From assembly GCA_930990065.1 (NCBI GenBank), contig CAKNOA010000009.1, positions 1 to 64,000 of the forward strand: 64,000 nt of DNA, given 5' to 3'. The notes below the pieces were generated by a model. That model searched no databases, was not told the origin of the DNA, and worked only from the letters and a program-made list of their open reading frames with translations. The stretch is from an uncultured Clostridia bacterium. GTDB taxonomy: Bacteria; Bacillota; Clostridia; Oscillospirales; Acutalibacteraceae. Below are positions 37,538 to 48,733 of the stretch, one piece after another. Position numbers and translations under genes: made by a program. How positions within the stretch are numbered: position 1 is the first letter of the stretch; the number at the start of each line of letters is the position of its first letter.

Positions 37538-38305
37538 ATGGCAGACAAAGCAAAATCCCCCGGTCAGGTGCACGCCGGCCACCGCCAGCGGCTGAAAGAC
37601 CGGTTTTTGAAAAGCGGCCTTGACCATATGGAGCCCCATGTGGTGTTGGAACTGCTGCTGTTTTACGCCATTCCCCAGGGGGATGTGAATCCCCTGGCCC
37701 ACCGGCTGCTGGACCGCTTTGGCAACCTGTACGGCGTGTGCAGCGCCCCGGTGGAAGAGCTCACCCAGGTGCCCGGCGTAGGGCCCAACACGGCGGTGCT
37801 GCTGAGGCTGTTATTGCCCCTGTGCCGGGAACTGTTGCGCCAGCAAAACGAAACCGGCGACCGCATTATCGATGCGCAAACCGCGTACCAGATGCTGTCG
37901 CCTTTCTTCCTGGGGTGCAAAGAAGAAGCCGTGGGGCTACTGCTGCTCGATAGCCGCGGCCGTAAACTGTACTGCGGCCTTGTGCGGGAAGGGTCGGTGC
38001 GCACGGCGCCCATCTATGTGCGGGACCTGGTGCGGCTGGTGGTGGCGTATAACGCCGACAGCGCTATTTTGGCCCACAACCACCCCAGCGGCTCGCCGGT
38101 GCCGTCCGCCGGGGATATGCAGGCCACCCGGGAAATCTACCGGGCGCTGGACAGCATCGACTGCCACATGAGCGACCATTTAATTTTGGCCGGGGATGAA
38201 TTTTTGAGCATGAACGGCGCGGGGCTTTTACAGGCCGCTACCCGGGACGAAGACGGCCCCATCCACGGCGCCTTTGCCGCCGACGGGGCGGAGTTTGTGT
38301 ACTGA
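37538..38305 (+). CDS. radC: RadC/JAB-domain protein
   Basis: Protein of 255 residues with an N-terminal helix-hairpin-helix (QVPGVGPNTAVLLRLL) and a C-terminal MPN/JAB metalloprotease-like domain. The zinc motif is AHNHPSGSPVPSAGD. The earlier link to DNA repair is doubtful and the true role is unresolved. ATG at 37538 with AAAGGAG 9 bases upstream. The much longer open frame upstream is antisense to the pseudouridine synthase and not used. Confidence 0.9.
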   Translation: MADKAKSPGQVHAGHRQRLKDRFLKSGLDHMEPHVVLELLLFYAIPQGDVNPLAHRLLDRFGNLYGVCSAPVEELTQVPGVGPNTAVLLRLLLPLCRELLRQQNETGDRIIDAQTAYQMLSPFFLGCKEEAVGLLLLDSRGRKLYCGLVREGSVRTAPIYVRDLVRLVVAYNADSAILAHNHPSGSPVPSAGDMQATREIYRALDSIDCHMSDHLILAGDEFLSMNGAGLLQAATRDEDGPIHGAFAADGAEFVY

Positions 38306-38360
38306 AAATACGCCTTAGGTTTTTCGCGAGAAAACACAGGGAGACGAAAGGAAAAAAGAT

Positions 38361-38927
38361 ATGTTTTTTCCCCAGGATATGACCTTCCAATACTTCTTTT
38401 TTGATACATATGTGGGGTATTTTTTCCAGGTACTTCCCATCAGTTTGTTGGCGGGGTTCCTTGCCTGGCTTTTCCGTTTCCGAAAAGGAAAAGGGGTTCC
38501 TATGGCGCAGAAAGTTTTTTCTTGCCTGTTTGTCTGTTATCTCACCGGGCTGATTTGCCTTGTGGCCGGGTTACGGTTTGTGCAAGTTTTCTGGTATACC
38601 TTGCTGTACCGGGCGCCCTCGGGGATAGAAATTTCCTTTTTCTCCGGCGGTTTTTCCCTGGTACCCAGTTTCGCTGATTCCTTTACACAGGAACAAATCG
38701 GGAATTTTCTGATGTTTCTGCCCTTTGGCCCGCTCTATTTATTATCCTGGCCCCAGGCAACGGGGAAAAAAACCATGTTGGTAGGGTTTGGTATCGTGCT
38801 TCTGATCGAAGTCCTCCAGCCCATATTCGGTAGAATGTTTGATAGCAACGATGTGATCCTCAATACCGTTAGCATGGTGGTTTCTACCGCTGCTTTTTTG
38901 GGGATCAAACGGGCCGTACGCCGGTAA
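38361..38927 (+). CDS. VanZ-like membrane protein
   Basis: Protein of 188 residues with about five transmembrane helices. The VanZ-type core is visible as ISFFSGGFSLVPSF, then IGNFLMFLPFGPLYLL and LLIEVLQPIFGRMFDSNDVILNTVSMVV. VanZ gives low-level teicoplanin resistance in enterococci, but most homologs have no known role. No van genes are nearby. ATG at 38361 after AAAGGAAA. It may be co-transcribed with radC, 55 bases upstream. Confidence 0.85.
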   Translation: MFFPQDMTFQYFFFDTYVGYFFQVLPISLLAGFLAWLFRFRKGKGVPMAQKVFSCLFVCYLTGLICLVAGLRFVQVFWYTLLYRAPSGIEISFFSGGFSLVPSFADSFTQEQIGNFLMFLPFGPLYLLSWPQATGKKTMLVGFGIVLLIEVLQPIFGRMFDSNDVILNTVSMVVSTAAFLGIKRAVRR

Positions 38928-38942
38928 CACGGCGGCGGCCCA

Positions 38943-39014
38943 TGGCCGGCTGCGCTCTATCATAGCCGGGCTTTTTCCATATGCCTGCCTCATCGACCCG
39001 AAGCAGGCGTTTTT
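38943..39014 (+). terminator. Two hairpin terminators after the VanZ-like gene
   Basis: The first hairpin (GCCGGCT/AGCCGGG, then CTTTTT) ends near 38976. The second (GCCTGC/GCAGGC, then GTTTTT) spans 38983-39014. Confidence 0.65.
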
Positions 39015-39085
39015 AATGCCTGCTATATGGTTTTCGGGGCCAGAAACCGGTTCATTTTGCGTCTTGACCGGGCAGGTGTATCGCC

Positions 39086-39114
39086 TTGACAAACGGGGCA
39101 GAATGAAGTAGAAT
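39086..39114 (+). promoter_or_regulatory. Promoter of uvrB-uvrA
   Basis: TTGACA, 17 bases, TAGAAT. I see no classical LexA box (CGAACN4GTTCG) near it. Confidence 0.8.
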
Positions 39115-39180
39115 GGAACGGCGAAGAACGTATGTTCTTGTAATGTGACGGCGTTTGTGAGGCGAAAGGAGGCCTTTTGT

Positions 39181-41160
39181 ATGATCGGACCGGGTGCGTT
39201 TAAACTGACGGCCCCGTATCAGCCCACCGGCGACCAGCCCCAGGCCATTGAACAGTTGGTAAAAGGGCTAAAGGCGGGCGACAAAGAACAGACCCTGCTG
39301 GGGGTGACCGGTTCCGGGAAGACCTTCACCATGGCCAACGTGATCGCCCAGGTGAACCGCCCCACGCTGGTGCTGGCCCACAACAAAACCCTGGCGGCCC
39401 AGCTGTGTTCGGAATTCCGGGCCTTTTTCCCCGAAAACGCCGTGGAATATTTTGTCTCGTACTACGATTATTACCAGCCGGAAGCGTATATCGCCACGAC
39501 CGATACGTATATTGAAAAGGATTCCGCCATCAACGACGAAATCGACAAACTGCGCCATTCCGCCACGTCGGCCTTGTCGGAGCGGCGGGACGTGATCATC
39601 GTGGCCAGCGTGTCGTGTATTTACAGCCTAGGTGACCCTATCGATTACCGCACCATGGTCATTTCCCTGCGCCCCGGCATGGAAAAGGACCGGGACGAGC
39701 TGCTGAAAAAACTGGTGGAACTGCAATACGAGCGCAACGACATCGGCTTTGCCCGGAATAAATTCCGGGTGCACGGCGACGTGGTGGAAATCTGGCCCGC
39801 GGAAAGCAGCGACACCATCATCCGGGTGGAGTTTTTCGGCGACGAAGTGGACCGCATCACGGAAATTAACGCCGTCACCGGGGAATTTAAGGCCGACTTA
39901 AAGCATGTGGCCATTTACCCCGCGTCCCATTACATTGTGCCGCGGGAAAAGATGATGCGCGCCCTAAAAGAGATTGAAGACGAAATGCACGCCCGGGTGG
40001 CGTATTTTAAAGAAAACGACAAGCTCATCGAGGCCCAGCGCATTGAACAGCGCACCATGTACGATATTGAAATGCTGGGGGAAATCGGCTTTTGTAAGGG
40101 CATCGAAAACTATTCCCGGGTGCTCTCGGGCCGCAAACCGGGCAGCGCGCCGTTTACGCTGCTCGATTACTTCCCCGACGATTTTCTGCTGTTTGTTGAC
40201 GAATCCCACGTCACCTTGCCCCAGGTGCGCAGCATGTATGCCGGCGACCGCGCCCGCAAACAGGCGCTGGTGGATTACGGGTTCCGGCTGCCGTCGGCGT
40301 ACGACAACCGGCCGCTGGATTTTGACGAATTTTACGACCACATCGGCCAGGTGATCTTCGTCAGCGCCACCCCCGGCGATTTGGAAAAGGAAAAAAGTGC
40401 CCAGATTGTGGAACAGGTCATCCGGCCCACCGGGCTGCTCGACCCGGAAATCAGCGTGCGCCCGTCGGAGGGGCAGATCGACGATTTGATTTCGGAAATC
40501 CACCTGCGCACCGAGAAAAACCAGCGGGTGCTGGTGACCACCCTGACGAAAAAAATGGCGGAAGACCTCACCGATTACCTCGACAATATGGGCATCCGCG
40601 TGCGCTATATGCACCACGATATCGACACCGTGGAACGTATGGAGATCATCCGCGATTTGCGGCTGGGGGAATTCGACGTGCTGGTGGGTATCAACCTGTT
40701 GCGGGAAGGGCTGGACATCCCGGAAGTATCCCTGGTGGCGATCCTCGACGCCGACAAAGAGGGCTTTTTGCGCAGTGAGCGCAGCCTGATCCAGACCATC
40801 GGCCGGGCCGCGCGGAACAGCGAAGGCACCGTGATTATGTACGCCGATTCCGTCACCCCCAGCATGGAGGCCGCCATTCGCGAAACCCTGCGCCGCCGGG
40901 AAAAACAGATGCGGTATAATAAAGAACACGGCATCACCCCCCGCACCATTTCGAAAGACGTGGCCGAAGTGCTGGAAATTTCCAGCCACAAAGAAGACGG
41001 TACCCGCCGCAAAAAGAAGGAAAAGCCCCTGTCGGCCATCGAGCGCCGCCAGCTGATCGACCAGCTCACCAAGGAGATGAAGGCGGCGGCCAAACTGCTG
41101 GAATTCGAACATGCCGCCTATTTGCGCGACAAGATCAAAAAACTGCAGCAGGGGTCCTAA
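39181..41160 (+). CDS. uvrB: Excinuclease ABC subunit B
   Basis: Protein of 659 residues, the DNA-damage verification helicase of nucleotide excision repair. [16 protein letters not shown] is the Walker A site, [10 protein letters not shown] is the beta-hairpin, and [11 protein letters not shown] and [11 protein letters not shown] are helicase motifs. A C-terminal UvrC-binding UVR motif ([25 protein letters not shown]) is present. ATG at 39181 after AAAGGAGG. uvrA follows 30 bases later. Confidence 0.98.
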   Translation: MIGPGAFKLTAPYQPTGDQPQAIEQLVKGLKAGDKEQTLLGVTGSGKTFTMANVIAQVNRPTLVLAHNKTLAAQLCSEFRAFFPENAVEYFVSYYDYYQPEAYIATTDTYIEKDSAINDEIDKLRHSATSALSERRDVIIVASVSCIYSLGDPIDYRTMVISLRPGMEKDRDELLKKLVELQYERNDIGFARNKFRVHGDVVEIWPAESSDTIIRVEFFGDEVDRITEINAVTGEFKADLKHVAIYPASHYIVPREKMMRALKEIEDEMHARVAYFKENDKLIEAQRIEQRTMYDIEMLGEIGFCKGIENYSRVLSGRKPGSAPFTLLDYFPDDFLLFVDESHVTLPQVRSMYAGDRARKQALVDYGFRLPSAYDNRPLDFDEFYDHIGQVIFVSATPGDLEKEKSAQIVEQVIRPTGLLDPEISVRPSEGQIDDLISEIHLRTEKNQRVLVTTLTKKMAEDLTDYLDNMGIRVRYMHHDIDTVERMEIIRDLRLGEFDVLVGINLLREGLDIPEVSLVAILDADKEGFLRSERSLIQTIGRAARNSEGTVIMYADSVTPSMEAAIRETLRRREKQMRYNKEHGITPRTISKDVAEVLEISSHKEDGTRRKKKEKPLSAIERRQLIDQLTKEMKAAAKLLEFEHAAYLRDKIKKLQQGS

Positions 41161-41190
41161 CCCCTTCCGGGCAGGAAAGGAAACGGAGCT

Positions 41191-44028
41191 ATGGAGCAAA
41201 AAACGATTCGCATCCGCGGCGCGCGGGTGCATAACCTGAAAAATATCGACCTGGACATCCCCCGCAACGAGCTGGTGGTGCTCACCGGGCTGTCGGGGTC
41301 GGGCAAATCGTCCCTGGCGTTCGATACCATTTACGCCGAGGGCCAGCGCCGGTATGTGGAATCCCTGTCGTCCTACGCCCGCATGTTCCTGGGGCAGATG
41401 GATAAACCCGATGTGGACGAAATTTCCGGGCTGTCCCCGGCGATTTCCATCGACCAGAAAACCACGTCCAAAAACCCCCGGTCTACGGTGGGGACCGTAA
41501 CGGAAATTTACGACTATCTGCGGCTGTTATACGCCCGCATCGGGGTGCCCCATTGCCCCGTGTGCGGCCGGGAAATCCGCCAGCAGACCATTGACCAGAT
41601 CGTCGACCAGGTCATGGCCCTGCCGGAAAAGACCCGCATACTGGTCATGGCCCCGGTGGTGCGGGGCCGCAAAGGCGAACACCAAAAGGAACTGGAAGCG
41701 GCCCGCAAAAGCGGCTATGCCCGGGTGCGGGTGGACGGGATTTTGTATGACCTGTCCGAAACGATCAAACCCGAAAAGAACAAAAAACACAATATCGAAA
41801 TCATCGTCGACCGGCTGGTCATCCGGGAGGACATCCGCTCCCGCCTGAGCGATTCGCTGGAAACCGCCGGTTCCCTCACCGGGGGGATTATGATTGTCAG
41901 CGTCGTAAACGGGGAAGATATGCTGTTTTCCCAAAATTATGCCTGCCCGGAACACGGCGTGAGCATCGAAGAACTGTCGCCCCGCATGTTTTCATTCAAT
42001 AACCCCGCCGGGGCCTGCCCCAAATGCACGGGGCTGGGGGTGTTCATGCGCATTGACCCCGATCTGATCATCCCCGACCGCACCCTGTCCATCCGCAAAG
42101 GCGCGTTAAAAGGCGGCGGCTGGGCCATGGAGGGCAGCACCATCGCCGCCATGTATATGGAAGCGCTAGCGAAGCACTACGGCTTTTCGCTGGATGTGCC
42201 GGTGGACGAGCTGCCCGACAACATCATCGACATTTTGCTCTATGGCACCAAAGGGGAAAAAATCAAAGTGTCGCGCCGCAGCGAGTACGGCCACGGGGTG
42301 TACGAAACGCCCTTTGAGGGCATCATCCCCAACTTGGAACGCCGTTTCCGCGAAACCCAGTCCAACTGGATCAAGGAAGAAATCGAAACGTATATGAACG
42401 CCGTCCCCTGCGACAGCTGCCACGGCCAGCGCCTATCGAAAGAGAGCCTGGCGGTGACGGTGGGGGGCATCAATATCGCGGAATTCTGCGATATGAGCGT
42501 CATCGATGCCCTTTCGTTCCTTGATACCCTCACGCTCACCCCCCGGGAACAGATGATTGCCGCCGCGATTTTAAAGGAAATCCGCGCCCGGCTGGGCTTT
42601 TTGCGCAATGTGGGGCTGGAATACCTGACCCTGTCCCGGGCGGCCAGCACCCTGTCCGGCGGGGAAAGCCAGCGCATCCGGCTGGCCACCCAAATCGGTT
42701 CGGCGCTCACGGGCGTGCTGTATATCCTGGACGAACCCAGCATCGGCCTGCACCAGCGGGATAACGGCAAACTGCTCAATACCCTGCAAAACCTGCGGGA
42801 TATGGGCAACACCGTCTTGGTGGTGGAACACGACGAAGAGACCATGCTCCGCGCGGACCACATTGTGGACATCGGGCCCGGGGCCGGGGTACACGGCGGG
42901 GAAGTGGTGTATAACGGACCGGCCAAGGGGATTTTGGCGTGCAAGGAATCCATCACCGGGCAGTACCTCTCCGGGGAACGCTGCGTGCCCATCCCGCAAA
43001 AACGCCGGCAGGGCAACGGCAAGTTTTTGCATATTCTCGGGGCCAAACAGAATAACCTGAAGAATATCGATGTGAAAATCCCTCTGGGGGAACTGGTGTG
43101 CGTCACCGGCGTGTCGGGGTCGGGCAAATCGTCGCTGATTAACGAAATCCTGTATAAAAAACTGGCGGCGGAACTCAACCGCGCCCACACTCACCCCGGC
43201 GCCCACAAGGCGATTAAGGGCCTGGAAAACCTCGATAAGGTGATCCAGATCAACCAGTCGCCCATCGGCCGCACCCCCCGCAGCAACCCGGCCACCTACA
43301 CCGGGGTGTTCACCGACATCCGTTCCTTATTTGCTTCCACCCAGGAAGCGAAAATGCACGGCTTTACCAGCGGGCGCTTTTCGTTCAACGTCAAAGGCGG
43401 CCGGTGCGAAGCCTGCGAAGGCGACGGCATTGTGAAAATCGAAATGCACTTTTTGCCCGATGTGTATGTGCCCTGCGACGTGTGCAAAGGCAAGCGCTAT
43501 AACCGCGAAACCTTGGAAGTGAAATATAAGGGCAAAAATATCAGCGACGTGCTGGATATGACCATCGAAGAGGGGGCCCAGTTCTTCTCGTCCATTCCCC
43601 GCATTGCCCGCAAGCTCGACACGCTGTGCGAAGTGGGGCTGGGGTATGTGAAAATCGGCCAGCCCGCCACCACATTGTCCGGGGGCGAAGCGCAGCGGGT
43701 GAAGCTCGCCACGGAACTGAGCCGCCGGGCCACGGGCCGCACGGTGTATATCTTAGATGAACCCACCACCGGGCTGCACATTGCCGACGTGCACCGCCTG
43801 ATCGATGTGCTGCAAAAACTGGTGGATGCGGGCAACTCCGTGATTGTGATCGAACACAACCTCGATCTGATCAAAACCGCCGATTATCTCATTGACCTGG
43901 GGCCCGAAGGGGGCGACGGCGGCGGCACGGTGGTGGCCTGCGGCACGCCGGAACAGGTGGCCCAGGTGCCCGCTTCTTATACGGGGCAGTACCTGAAAAA
44001 GATGCTGCCGGCCGCGAAGACCGACTGA
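41191..44028 (+). CDS. uvrA: Excinuclease ABC subunit A
   Basis: Protein of 945 residues with two ABC ATPase modules. Walker A sites are [14 protein letters not shown] and [14 protein letters not shown]; signatures are [12 protein letters not shown] and [12 protein letters not shown]. Zinc-finger cysteines occur in CPVC, CPKC, CDSC, CEAC and CDVC pairs. It loads UvrB on damaged DNA. It forms an operon with uvrB and is followed by a strong terminator. Confidence 0.98.
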   Translation: MEQKTIRIRGARVHNLKNIDLDIPRNELVVLTGLSGSGKSSLAFDTIYAEGQRRYVESLSSYARMFLGQMDKPDVDEISGLSPAISIDQKTTSKNPRSTVGTVTEIYDYLRLLYARIGVPHCPVCGREIRQQTIDQIVDQVMALPEKTRILVMAPVVRGRKGEHQKELEAARKSGYARVRVDGILYDLSETIKPEKNKKHNIEIIVDRLVIREDIRSRLSDSLETAGSLTGGIMIVSVVNGEDMLFSQNYACPEHGVSIEELSPRMFSFNNPAGACPKCTGLGVFMRIDPDLIIPDRTLSIRKGALKGGGWAMEGSTIAAMYMEALAKHYGFSLDVPVDELPDNIIDILLYGTKGEKIKVSRRSEYGHGVYETPFEGIIPNLERRFRETQSNWIKEEIETYMNAVPCDSCHGQRLSKESLAVTVGGINIAEFCDMSVIDALSFLDTLTLTPREQMIAAAILKEIRARLGFLRNVGLEYLTLSRAASTLSGGESQRIRLATQIGSALTGVLYILDEPSIGLHQRDNGKLLNTLQNLRDMGNTVLVVEHDEETMLRADHIVDIGPGAGVHGGEVVYNGPAKGILACKESITGQYLSGERCVPIPQKRRQGNGKFLHILGAKQNNLKNIDVKIPLGELVCVTGVSGSGKSSLINEILYKKLAAELNRAHTHPGAHKAIKGLENLDKVIQINQSPIGRTPRSNPATYTGVFTDIRSLFASTQEAKMHGFTSGRFSFNVKGGRCEACEGDGIVKIEMHFLPDVYVPCDVCKGKRYNRETLEVKYKGKNISDVLDMTIEEGAQFFSSIPRIARKLDTLCEVGLGYVKIGQPATTLSGGEAQRVKLATELSRRATGRTVYILDEPTTGLHIADVHRLIDVLQKLVDAGNSVIVIEHNLDLIKTADYLIDLGPEGGDGGGTVVACGTPEQVAQVPASYTGQYLKKMLPAAKTD

Positions 44029-44036
44029 CCAAAGGG

Positions 44037-44068
44037 AAAAAAGCCGTCCAAAATGGGGCGGCTTTTTT
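44037..44068 (+). terminator. Rho-independent terminator after uvrA
   Basis: The stem AAGCCGTCC/GGGGCGGCTT (with a G-T pair) is followed by a T run. Confidence 0.85.
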
Positions 44069-44105
44069 GGTAAAAGGAACCGTATCGTAAAAGGCCTTCG
44101 CTTTT

Positions 44106-44134
44106 TTGTCAGCCCGGATAGGAAAATTTACAAT
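44106..44134 (+). promoter_or_regulatory. Promoter of the DUF5685 / J-domain cluster
   Basis: TTGTCA, 17 bases, TACAAT, 85 bases before the DUF5685 start. Confidence 0.65.
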
Positions 44135-44219
44135 CTATTCACCGAAGTTTTTGCGAAGTGGGGTAAAATTAGGCGTGGAATACCACCATGGGGCCAAAGC
44201 CCCGGAAAGGATTTTTTGG

Positions 44220-45128
44220 ATGTTCGGTTATATCCGACCCTTTCAAGCGGAACTGAAAGTACGCGAATTTGAATCCTATAAAGCCGTGTACTGTGCGCTA
44301 TGCCGCCATTTGGGGTGGCGGTACGGGGCCCTGAGCCGTATGACGCTGAGCTATGACTGTACGTTTTGGCTGCTTATTGCCATCGGGCTGCAGGCCAAAG
44401 AAAACGACTGTGTGTTTTGCCGGCAGCGCTGTGCCGTGAACCCGCTGAAAAAATGCGGGCATATGCAGGGGCAGGACGAAGCGTTCCGTTTTGCGGCGGC
44501 ACTTTCGGTGCTGCTCATGGGGGAAAAGATCCGGGATGACAGCCTGGATGCGCCCCATCTTTTCGGGCGGCTTCGCAGCCGTTTTTTGCTGCTGATTACC
44601 CGCCGGGCGCGCAAAAAAGCGGCGGCCGATGAACCCGAACTGGCGGCCATGGCCAGGCAGATGACCGACGCCCAGCGCGCCGCCGAGCAAAAGGAAACGC
44701 CTTTGCCCGACGAATGCGCGGACCCTACGGCAAAGCTCCTGCAATATGTGTTTGGCCGGGCGGCCCGGGATGAAACCCAGCGGCGAATTTTGGAAGAATT
44801 TGGCTATTTTTTGGGGCGCTGGGTGTACCTGATGGATGCCGGGGACGATTTTGAAGAGGACCGGCAAAAAGGCGATTTTAATGTGTTTGTGAAAAAATAT
44901 GGCCCTTTCCCGCCGGGCAAACTGCCGCCGGAGGAAGAAAAACGGGTGGCAACTTCGATCAACGAGCTGCAAAATATGAACACGGCCCGCATCCAGGCGG
45001 CGCTGTCGCTCATGCCGTTGCAGGCGTTTGCCCCCGTGGTGCAGAATATTGTGTGTTTGGGACTGCCCTTTACCCAGCGGTCCGTTTTGTTTACCCACAC
45101 TTACCGGAAAGGAACGAAAATCAAATGA
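44220..45128 (+). CDS. DUF5685 family protein
   Basis: Protein of 302 residues. [32 protein letters not shown] is the recognisable DUF5685 start, with a CxxC; a second Cys cluster ([13 protein letters not shown]) follows near residues 60-82. The middle is helical and basic, and [24 protein letters not shown] near residue 200 resembles the acidic Asp-rich site of all-helical enzymes. Function unknown. I chose the ATG at 44220 with GAAAGGA upstream. It overlaps the J-domain gene by 4 bases (ATGA), so the two are coupled. Confidence 0.75.
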   Translation: MFGYIRPFQAELKVREFESYKAVYCALCRHLGWRYGALSRMTLSYDCTFWLLIAIGLQAKENDCVFCRQRCAVNPLKKCGHMQGQDEAFRFAAALSVLLMGEKIRDDSLDAPHLFGRLRSRFLLLITRRARKKAAADEPELAAMARQMTDAQRAAEQKETPLPDECADPTAKLLQYVFGRAARDETQRRILEEFGYFLGRWVYLMDAGDDFEEDRQKGDFNVFVKKYGPFPPGKLPPEEEKRVATSINELQNMNTARIQAALSLMPLQAFAPVVQNIVCLGLPFTQRSVLFTHTYRKGTKIK

Positions 45129-45778
45129 ATGATCCCTACAGAGTTTTGGGCGTATCCCCCAATGCCACGGATGACGAAATAAAAGAGGCGTACCGGGCGC
45201 TGGCGAAAAAGTACCACCCGGATAACTATGCCGGCAGCCCCATTGCGGATCTGGCCAGCGAAAAAATGAAAGAAGTCAACGAAGCCTACGACCAGATTAC
45301 CAGCGAGCGCAAAGCGGCCCGCAAACGGGGGAATGCCGGTCCCACTGGCGGCGCGCAGCAGCAGGCCTATAACGGCTACTGGGGCGGCGCGTACCAGACC
45401 AGCACCGGTTTTGGCGATGTGCGCAGCCTGATTGCTTCCGGGCGCATTGCCGACGCGGAACAGATCCTCAACGGGGTGCCCACCGATTCCCGCAACGCGG
45501 AATGGTACTTCCTGAAGGGTACCGTGCTGTATAAGCGCGGCTGGCTGGACGAAGCCACCAACCATTTTTCCCGGGCGTGCCAAATGGACCCGGGCAACCC
45601 GGAATACCGGGCGGCGTTCAACCAGATCACCGGCCAGCGGTACGGCCAGTATGGCGGGTATAACCCCCAGACCGATACCATGAACGGCGGGTGCAGCGCC
45701 TGCGATGTGTGTTCGTCGTTGATGATTGCCGACTGCTGCTGCGAATGCATGGGCGGCGACCTAATCCCGTGCTGCTAA
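45125..45778 (+). CDS. J-domain protein with TPR-like repeats and Cys-rich tail
   Basis: Protein of 217 residues. Residues 1-70 form a J-domain with the HPD motif (KYHPDNY) that stimulates Hsp70/DnaK. After a Gly/Gln linker, residues about 95-175 look like two TPR-type helix pairs ([41 protein letters not shown]). The C-terminus is cysteine-rich ([10 protein letters not shown], then CCCEC and a final CC), eight or more cysteines that could bind metal or a membrane. It is not a canonical DnaJ, since the GF region and zinc repeats are absent. Coupled to DUF5685. Confidence 0.85.
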   Translation: MNDPYRVLGVSPNATDDEIKEAYRALAKKYHPDNYAGSPIADLASEKMKEVNEAYDQITSERKAARKRGNAGPTGGAQQQAYNGYWGGAYQTSTGFGDVRSLIASGRIADAEQILNGVPTDSRNAEWYFLKGTVLYKRGWLDEATNHFSRACQMDPGNPEYRAAFNQITGQRYGQYGGYNPQTDTMNGGCSACDVCSSLMIADCCCECMGGDLIPCC

Positions 45779-45794
45779 AAAGGGGGCGGGGGCG

Positions 45795-46361
45795 TTGCAG
45801 AATACGCAAAAAAGCACCAAAGTAGCGTTTGGCGGCCTGGTGGCGGCCCTGAGCCTGGTGTTGCTGGCTTTGACGGGCCTGTTCCCCATGGGCACGCTGG
45901 CACTACCGGCCCTGAGCGGCGTGCTGCTCTTATCGGTGATGATCGAAATCAGCCCTTCCTGGGCCGGGATCACCTATGGCGTTGTGGCCGTGCTGTCGTT
46001 TTTCATCACGGCGGACCAGCAGGCCTGGGCGTTGTTTACCCTGTTTTTCGGGTATTATCCGGCACTCAAATTTACTTTGGAAAAAAAGCGCCGCCGCGCG
46101 GTGGTGTGGGGGCTCAAGTACCTTGTCTTCAACGCGGCGCTGGCGCTTTACATCGTGGTGTGCCTGTTTATCTTCCAGCTGGATTTGTCTTCCATGCCGG
46201 GCATCCTCTCGAGCCAAAATGTGCTGCTGTGGGCGGCGCCGCTCATGTTCCTGCTTTGCAACGCCGTTTTCTTTGTGTATGACCGGGCCCTGTCCGGGTT
46301 AGCGTTCCTTTACTGGCGGCGGCTGCACCCGGTGGTGCAGCGTCTGACCCGTGGAAAATGA
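45795..46361 (+). CDS. Multi-pass membrane protein of unknown family
   Basis: Protein of 188 residues with about five to six hydrophobic helices and a basic C-terminus. The start is a TTG at 45795 with a strong purine-rich site; no ATG fits. It follows the J-domain gene by 16 bases in what looks like one operon. The hydrophobic profile recalls small ECF-type S components, but no motif confirms that. I do not assign a function. Confidence 0.6.
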   Translation: MQNTQKSTKVAFGGLVAALSLVLLALTGLFPMGTLALPALSGVLLLSVMIEISPSWAGITYGVVAVLSFFITADQQAWALFTLFFGYYPALKFTLEKKRRRAVVWGLKYLVFNAALALYIVVCLFIFQLDLSSMPGILSSQNVLLWAAPLMFLLCNAVFFVYDRALSGLAFLYWRRLHPVVQRLTRGK

Positions 46362-46412
46362 ATAATTTTTTTTGATTCCTGCAAAAAACCGGGGGGGATT
46401 TGCCTTTTTCTC

Positions 46413-46441
46413 TTGCTTTTTGCAGGATTTCGTTTTAAGAT
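46413..46441 (+). promoter_or_regulatory. Promoter of the RpiR-cmk-ispH operon
   Basis: TTGCTT, 17 bases, TAAGAT, followed by a leader of about 100 bases before the GTG start. Confidence 0.6.
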
Positions 46442-46547
46442 GAGTAAGATAGAAGCTGTGCGCCGAACGTCGGCCCGCTTGCTCTTAGTAGGGGGCAACG
46501 GGGAGAGCCACAGCGATTTTAAGTAAAGAGAGGGTGAGAGAAAAGCT

Positions 46548-47432
46548 GTGAATAACCAACTGATCCAACGCATTCACGATCATATGCATAGCTTTTCCAA
46601 GGGGCAAAAATTGATCGCCCGGTATATCGAGGAACACTACGACAAAGTGGCGTTCATGACAGCGTCGAAGCTGGGGGCCACCGTGGGCGTAAGTGAATCC
46701 ACCGTGGTACGTTTTGCCACCGAAATCGGGTATAACGGGTACCCCGGCCTGCAGCAAGCCATGCAGGAAATGATCCGCAGCCGGCTCACAACGGTGCAGC
46801 GGCTGGAAATTACCGCAGGCAATATCCCCGAACGCAAACTGCTGGAAGCGGTGATGAACCAGGACATCGATATGATCCGCCGGACATTGGACGAAATTTC
46901 CAAAGATGAATTCTACCGGGCGGCCGATGCGGTGGTAAACGCCCGCCATGTGTATATCCTGGGGGCGCGCAGCTCCCTACCGCTGGCGAATTTCCTGGCG
47001 TATTATTTTAAATTGCTGTTCGACAGCGTGCAGCTGATCAATTCCACCAGCGAGGCGGAAATTTTTGAACAGATGATCCACCTGTCGCCGGAAGACGCCG
47101 TCATCGGCATCAGTTTCCCCCGGTATTCCCGCAAAGCCGTCAAAGCCATGCGCTTTGCGTCCGACCGGGGGGCTTCCACCGTGGCCATTACCGACAGTGC
47201 CCTGTCGCCTATGGCCGAAGCGGCCACGTACCTGTTGCGGGCCCGCAGCGATATTGCGTCCATCGTCGATTCGCTGGTGGCGCCTTTGAGCGTGATCAAC
47301 GCGTTTATCGTCACGGTGGCCATTAAGAAAAAGGACGAAGTGCACGAAAACCTGCAAAACCTGGAACGCATTTGGGACGACTACGGCGTGTACGAAAAAG
47401 TGGACGAAAAGGGGATCGATACCATCGGATGA
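46548..47432 (+). CDS. RpiR/MurR-family transcriptional regulator
   Basis: Protein of 294 residues with an N-terminal HTH_6 domain (KLGATVGVSESTVVRFATEIGYNGYPGLQQAM) and a C-terminal SIS domain that binds phosphosugars (YILGARSSLPLANFL, VIGISFPRYSRKAVKAMRFA). Members control sugar or amino sugar genes. Here it heads a core operon, coupled to the flavoprotein by an ATGA overlap, so its target is not obvious. GTG start at 46548. Confidence 0.9.
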   Translation: MNNQLIQRIHDHMHSFSKGQKLIARYIEEHYDKVAFMTASKLGATVGVSESTVVRFATEIGYNGYPGLQQAMQEMIRSRLTTVQRLEITAGNIPERKLLEAVMNQDIDMIRRTLDEISKDEFYRAADAVVNARHVYILGARSSLPLANFLAYYFKLLFDSVQLINSTSEAEIFEQMIHLSPEDAVIGISFPRYSRKAVKAMRFASDRGASTVAITDSALSPMAEAATYLLRARSDIASIVDSLVAPLSVINAFIVTVAIKKKDEVHENLQNLERIWDDYGVYEKVDEKGIDTIG

Positions 47433-48682
47433 CACAGATCATAGTGATCGGCGGCGGGCCGGCCGGCATGATGGCGGCGCTTTCGGCCGCCGGAGCCGGG
47501 GCGAAGGTTACGCTACTGGAGCGCAATGACCGGCTGGGGAAAAAACTGCGCATCACCGGCAAGGGCCGGTGCAATGTGTGCAATGATTGTGAACCGGAAG
47601 CGGTGATCCGCGCCGTACCGGGCAATGGGAAATTCCTGTATGGCGCCCTGATGCGCTTTACCCCCGGGGACGTGATGGCCTTTTTCGAGCACCAGGGTGT
47701 GCCGCTGAAAACCGAGCGGGGCCGTAGGGTGTTCCCGTGTTCCGATAAAGCCCAGGATATTGTCGATGCCCTTACAAAAGCCCTGCAGGCAGCAGGGGTG
47801 CAGGTGCGCCTGAACGCCCGGGTCAAAGCGCTGAAAACCGAAGGCACCCGGGTCACGGGGGTCACGCTGTACGACGGCACCTTTTTGCCCGCCGAAGCTG
47901 TGATTGTTGCCGTGGGCGGCGCATCGTACCCCGGCACCGGCAGTACCGGCGACGGGAACCGGCTGTTCCAGGCCCTGGGGATCAAAACCCGGCCGCTTAT
48001 GCCCAGCCTGGTGCCGCTGGTGGTGGAGGGCCCGGATTGCCCGGCCATGATGGGCTTATCCCTGCGCAACTGTACGCTGACGGTTACCGACGAAACCCGC
48101 AAAGGGAAAAAAGTGTTCGAAGAACTGGGTGAATTATTATTTACCCATTTTGGGCTGTCCGGGCCCCTGGTGCTCAGCGCCAGCGCCCACATGCGCCCCA
48201 TGGAACCGGGCCGGTATGTGTGCCATATCGACACAAAACCGGGCCTGACGGCGGAAAAGCTTGATTTGCGGCTGCAGCGGGATTTGAAGGAAGGTAACCA
48301 AAAATCCCTGCACAATAGCCTTGTGTCCCTGCTGCCGCACAGCCTAATCCCGGTGGCCTTGCGCCGCAGCGGTTTGGCGCCGGAAAAGCGGTGCTGTGAT
48401 GTCACCCGGGAGGAAAGGCAAAAGCTCGGGCATACGGTCAAAGACCTGTGCTTTTCCGTGGAAGGCTTCCGCCCGCTGGAAGAAGCCATCGTCACAGCCG
48501 GGGGCATTGACCTTGGGGAGATCGACCCCCGCCGTATGCAGGTAAAAAAATGGGACAATCTATTTGCGGCCGGTGAAATGCTGAATGTGGATGCCTACAC
48601 CGGCGGCTATAATTTACAAATTGCCTTTTCCACCGGCCGCCTGGCCGGCGAAAGTGCCGCCGAAACCGGCGAAATTCGATAG
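47429..48682 (+). CDS. HI0933/YhiN-family FAD-dependent oxidoreductase
   Basis: Protein of 417 residues with an N-terminal dinucleotide-binding site (IIVIGGGPAGMMAALSAA) and the family block RLGKKLRITGKGRCNVCND. The C-terminal FAD site is LFAAGEMLNVDAYTGGYNLQIAFSTGRLAG. The biochemical role is mostly unknown; BaiN-type relatives act on bile acid intermediates, but this conserved cluster gene is unlikely to be dedicated to that. It stands before cmk as in many Clostridia. Confidence 0.88.
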   Translation: MTQIIVIGGGPAGMMAALSAAGAGAKVTLLERNDRLGKKLRITGKGRCNVCNDCEPEAVIRAVPGNGKFLYGALMRFTPGDVMAFFEHQGVPLKTERGRRVFPCSDKAQDIVDALTKALQAAGVQVRLNARVKALKTEGTRVTGVTLYDGTFLPAEAVIVAVGGASYPGTGSTGDGNRLFQALGIKTRPLMPSLVPLVVEGPDCPAMMGLSLRNCTLTVTDETRKGKKVFEELGELLFTHFGLSGPLVLSASAHMRPMEPGRYVCHIDTKPGLTAEKLDLRLQRDLKEGNQKSLHNSLVSLLPHSLIPVALRRSGLAPEKRCCDVTREERQKLGHTVKDLCFSVEGFRPLEEAIVTAGGIDLGEIDPRRMQVKKWDNLFAAGEMLNVDAYTGGYNLQIAFSTGRLAGESAAETGEIR

Positions 48683-48733
48683 GGAGATACCCCGTTTGAT
48701 GGGGAGAATGTGAAAAACTGGAGGATGAGACAA

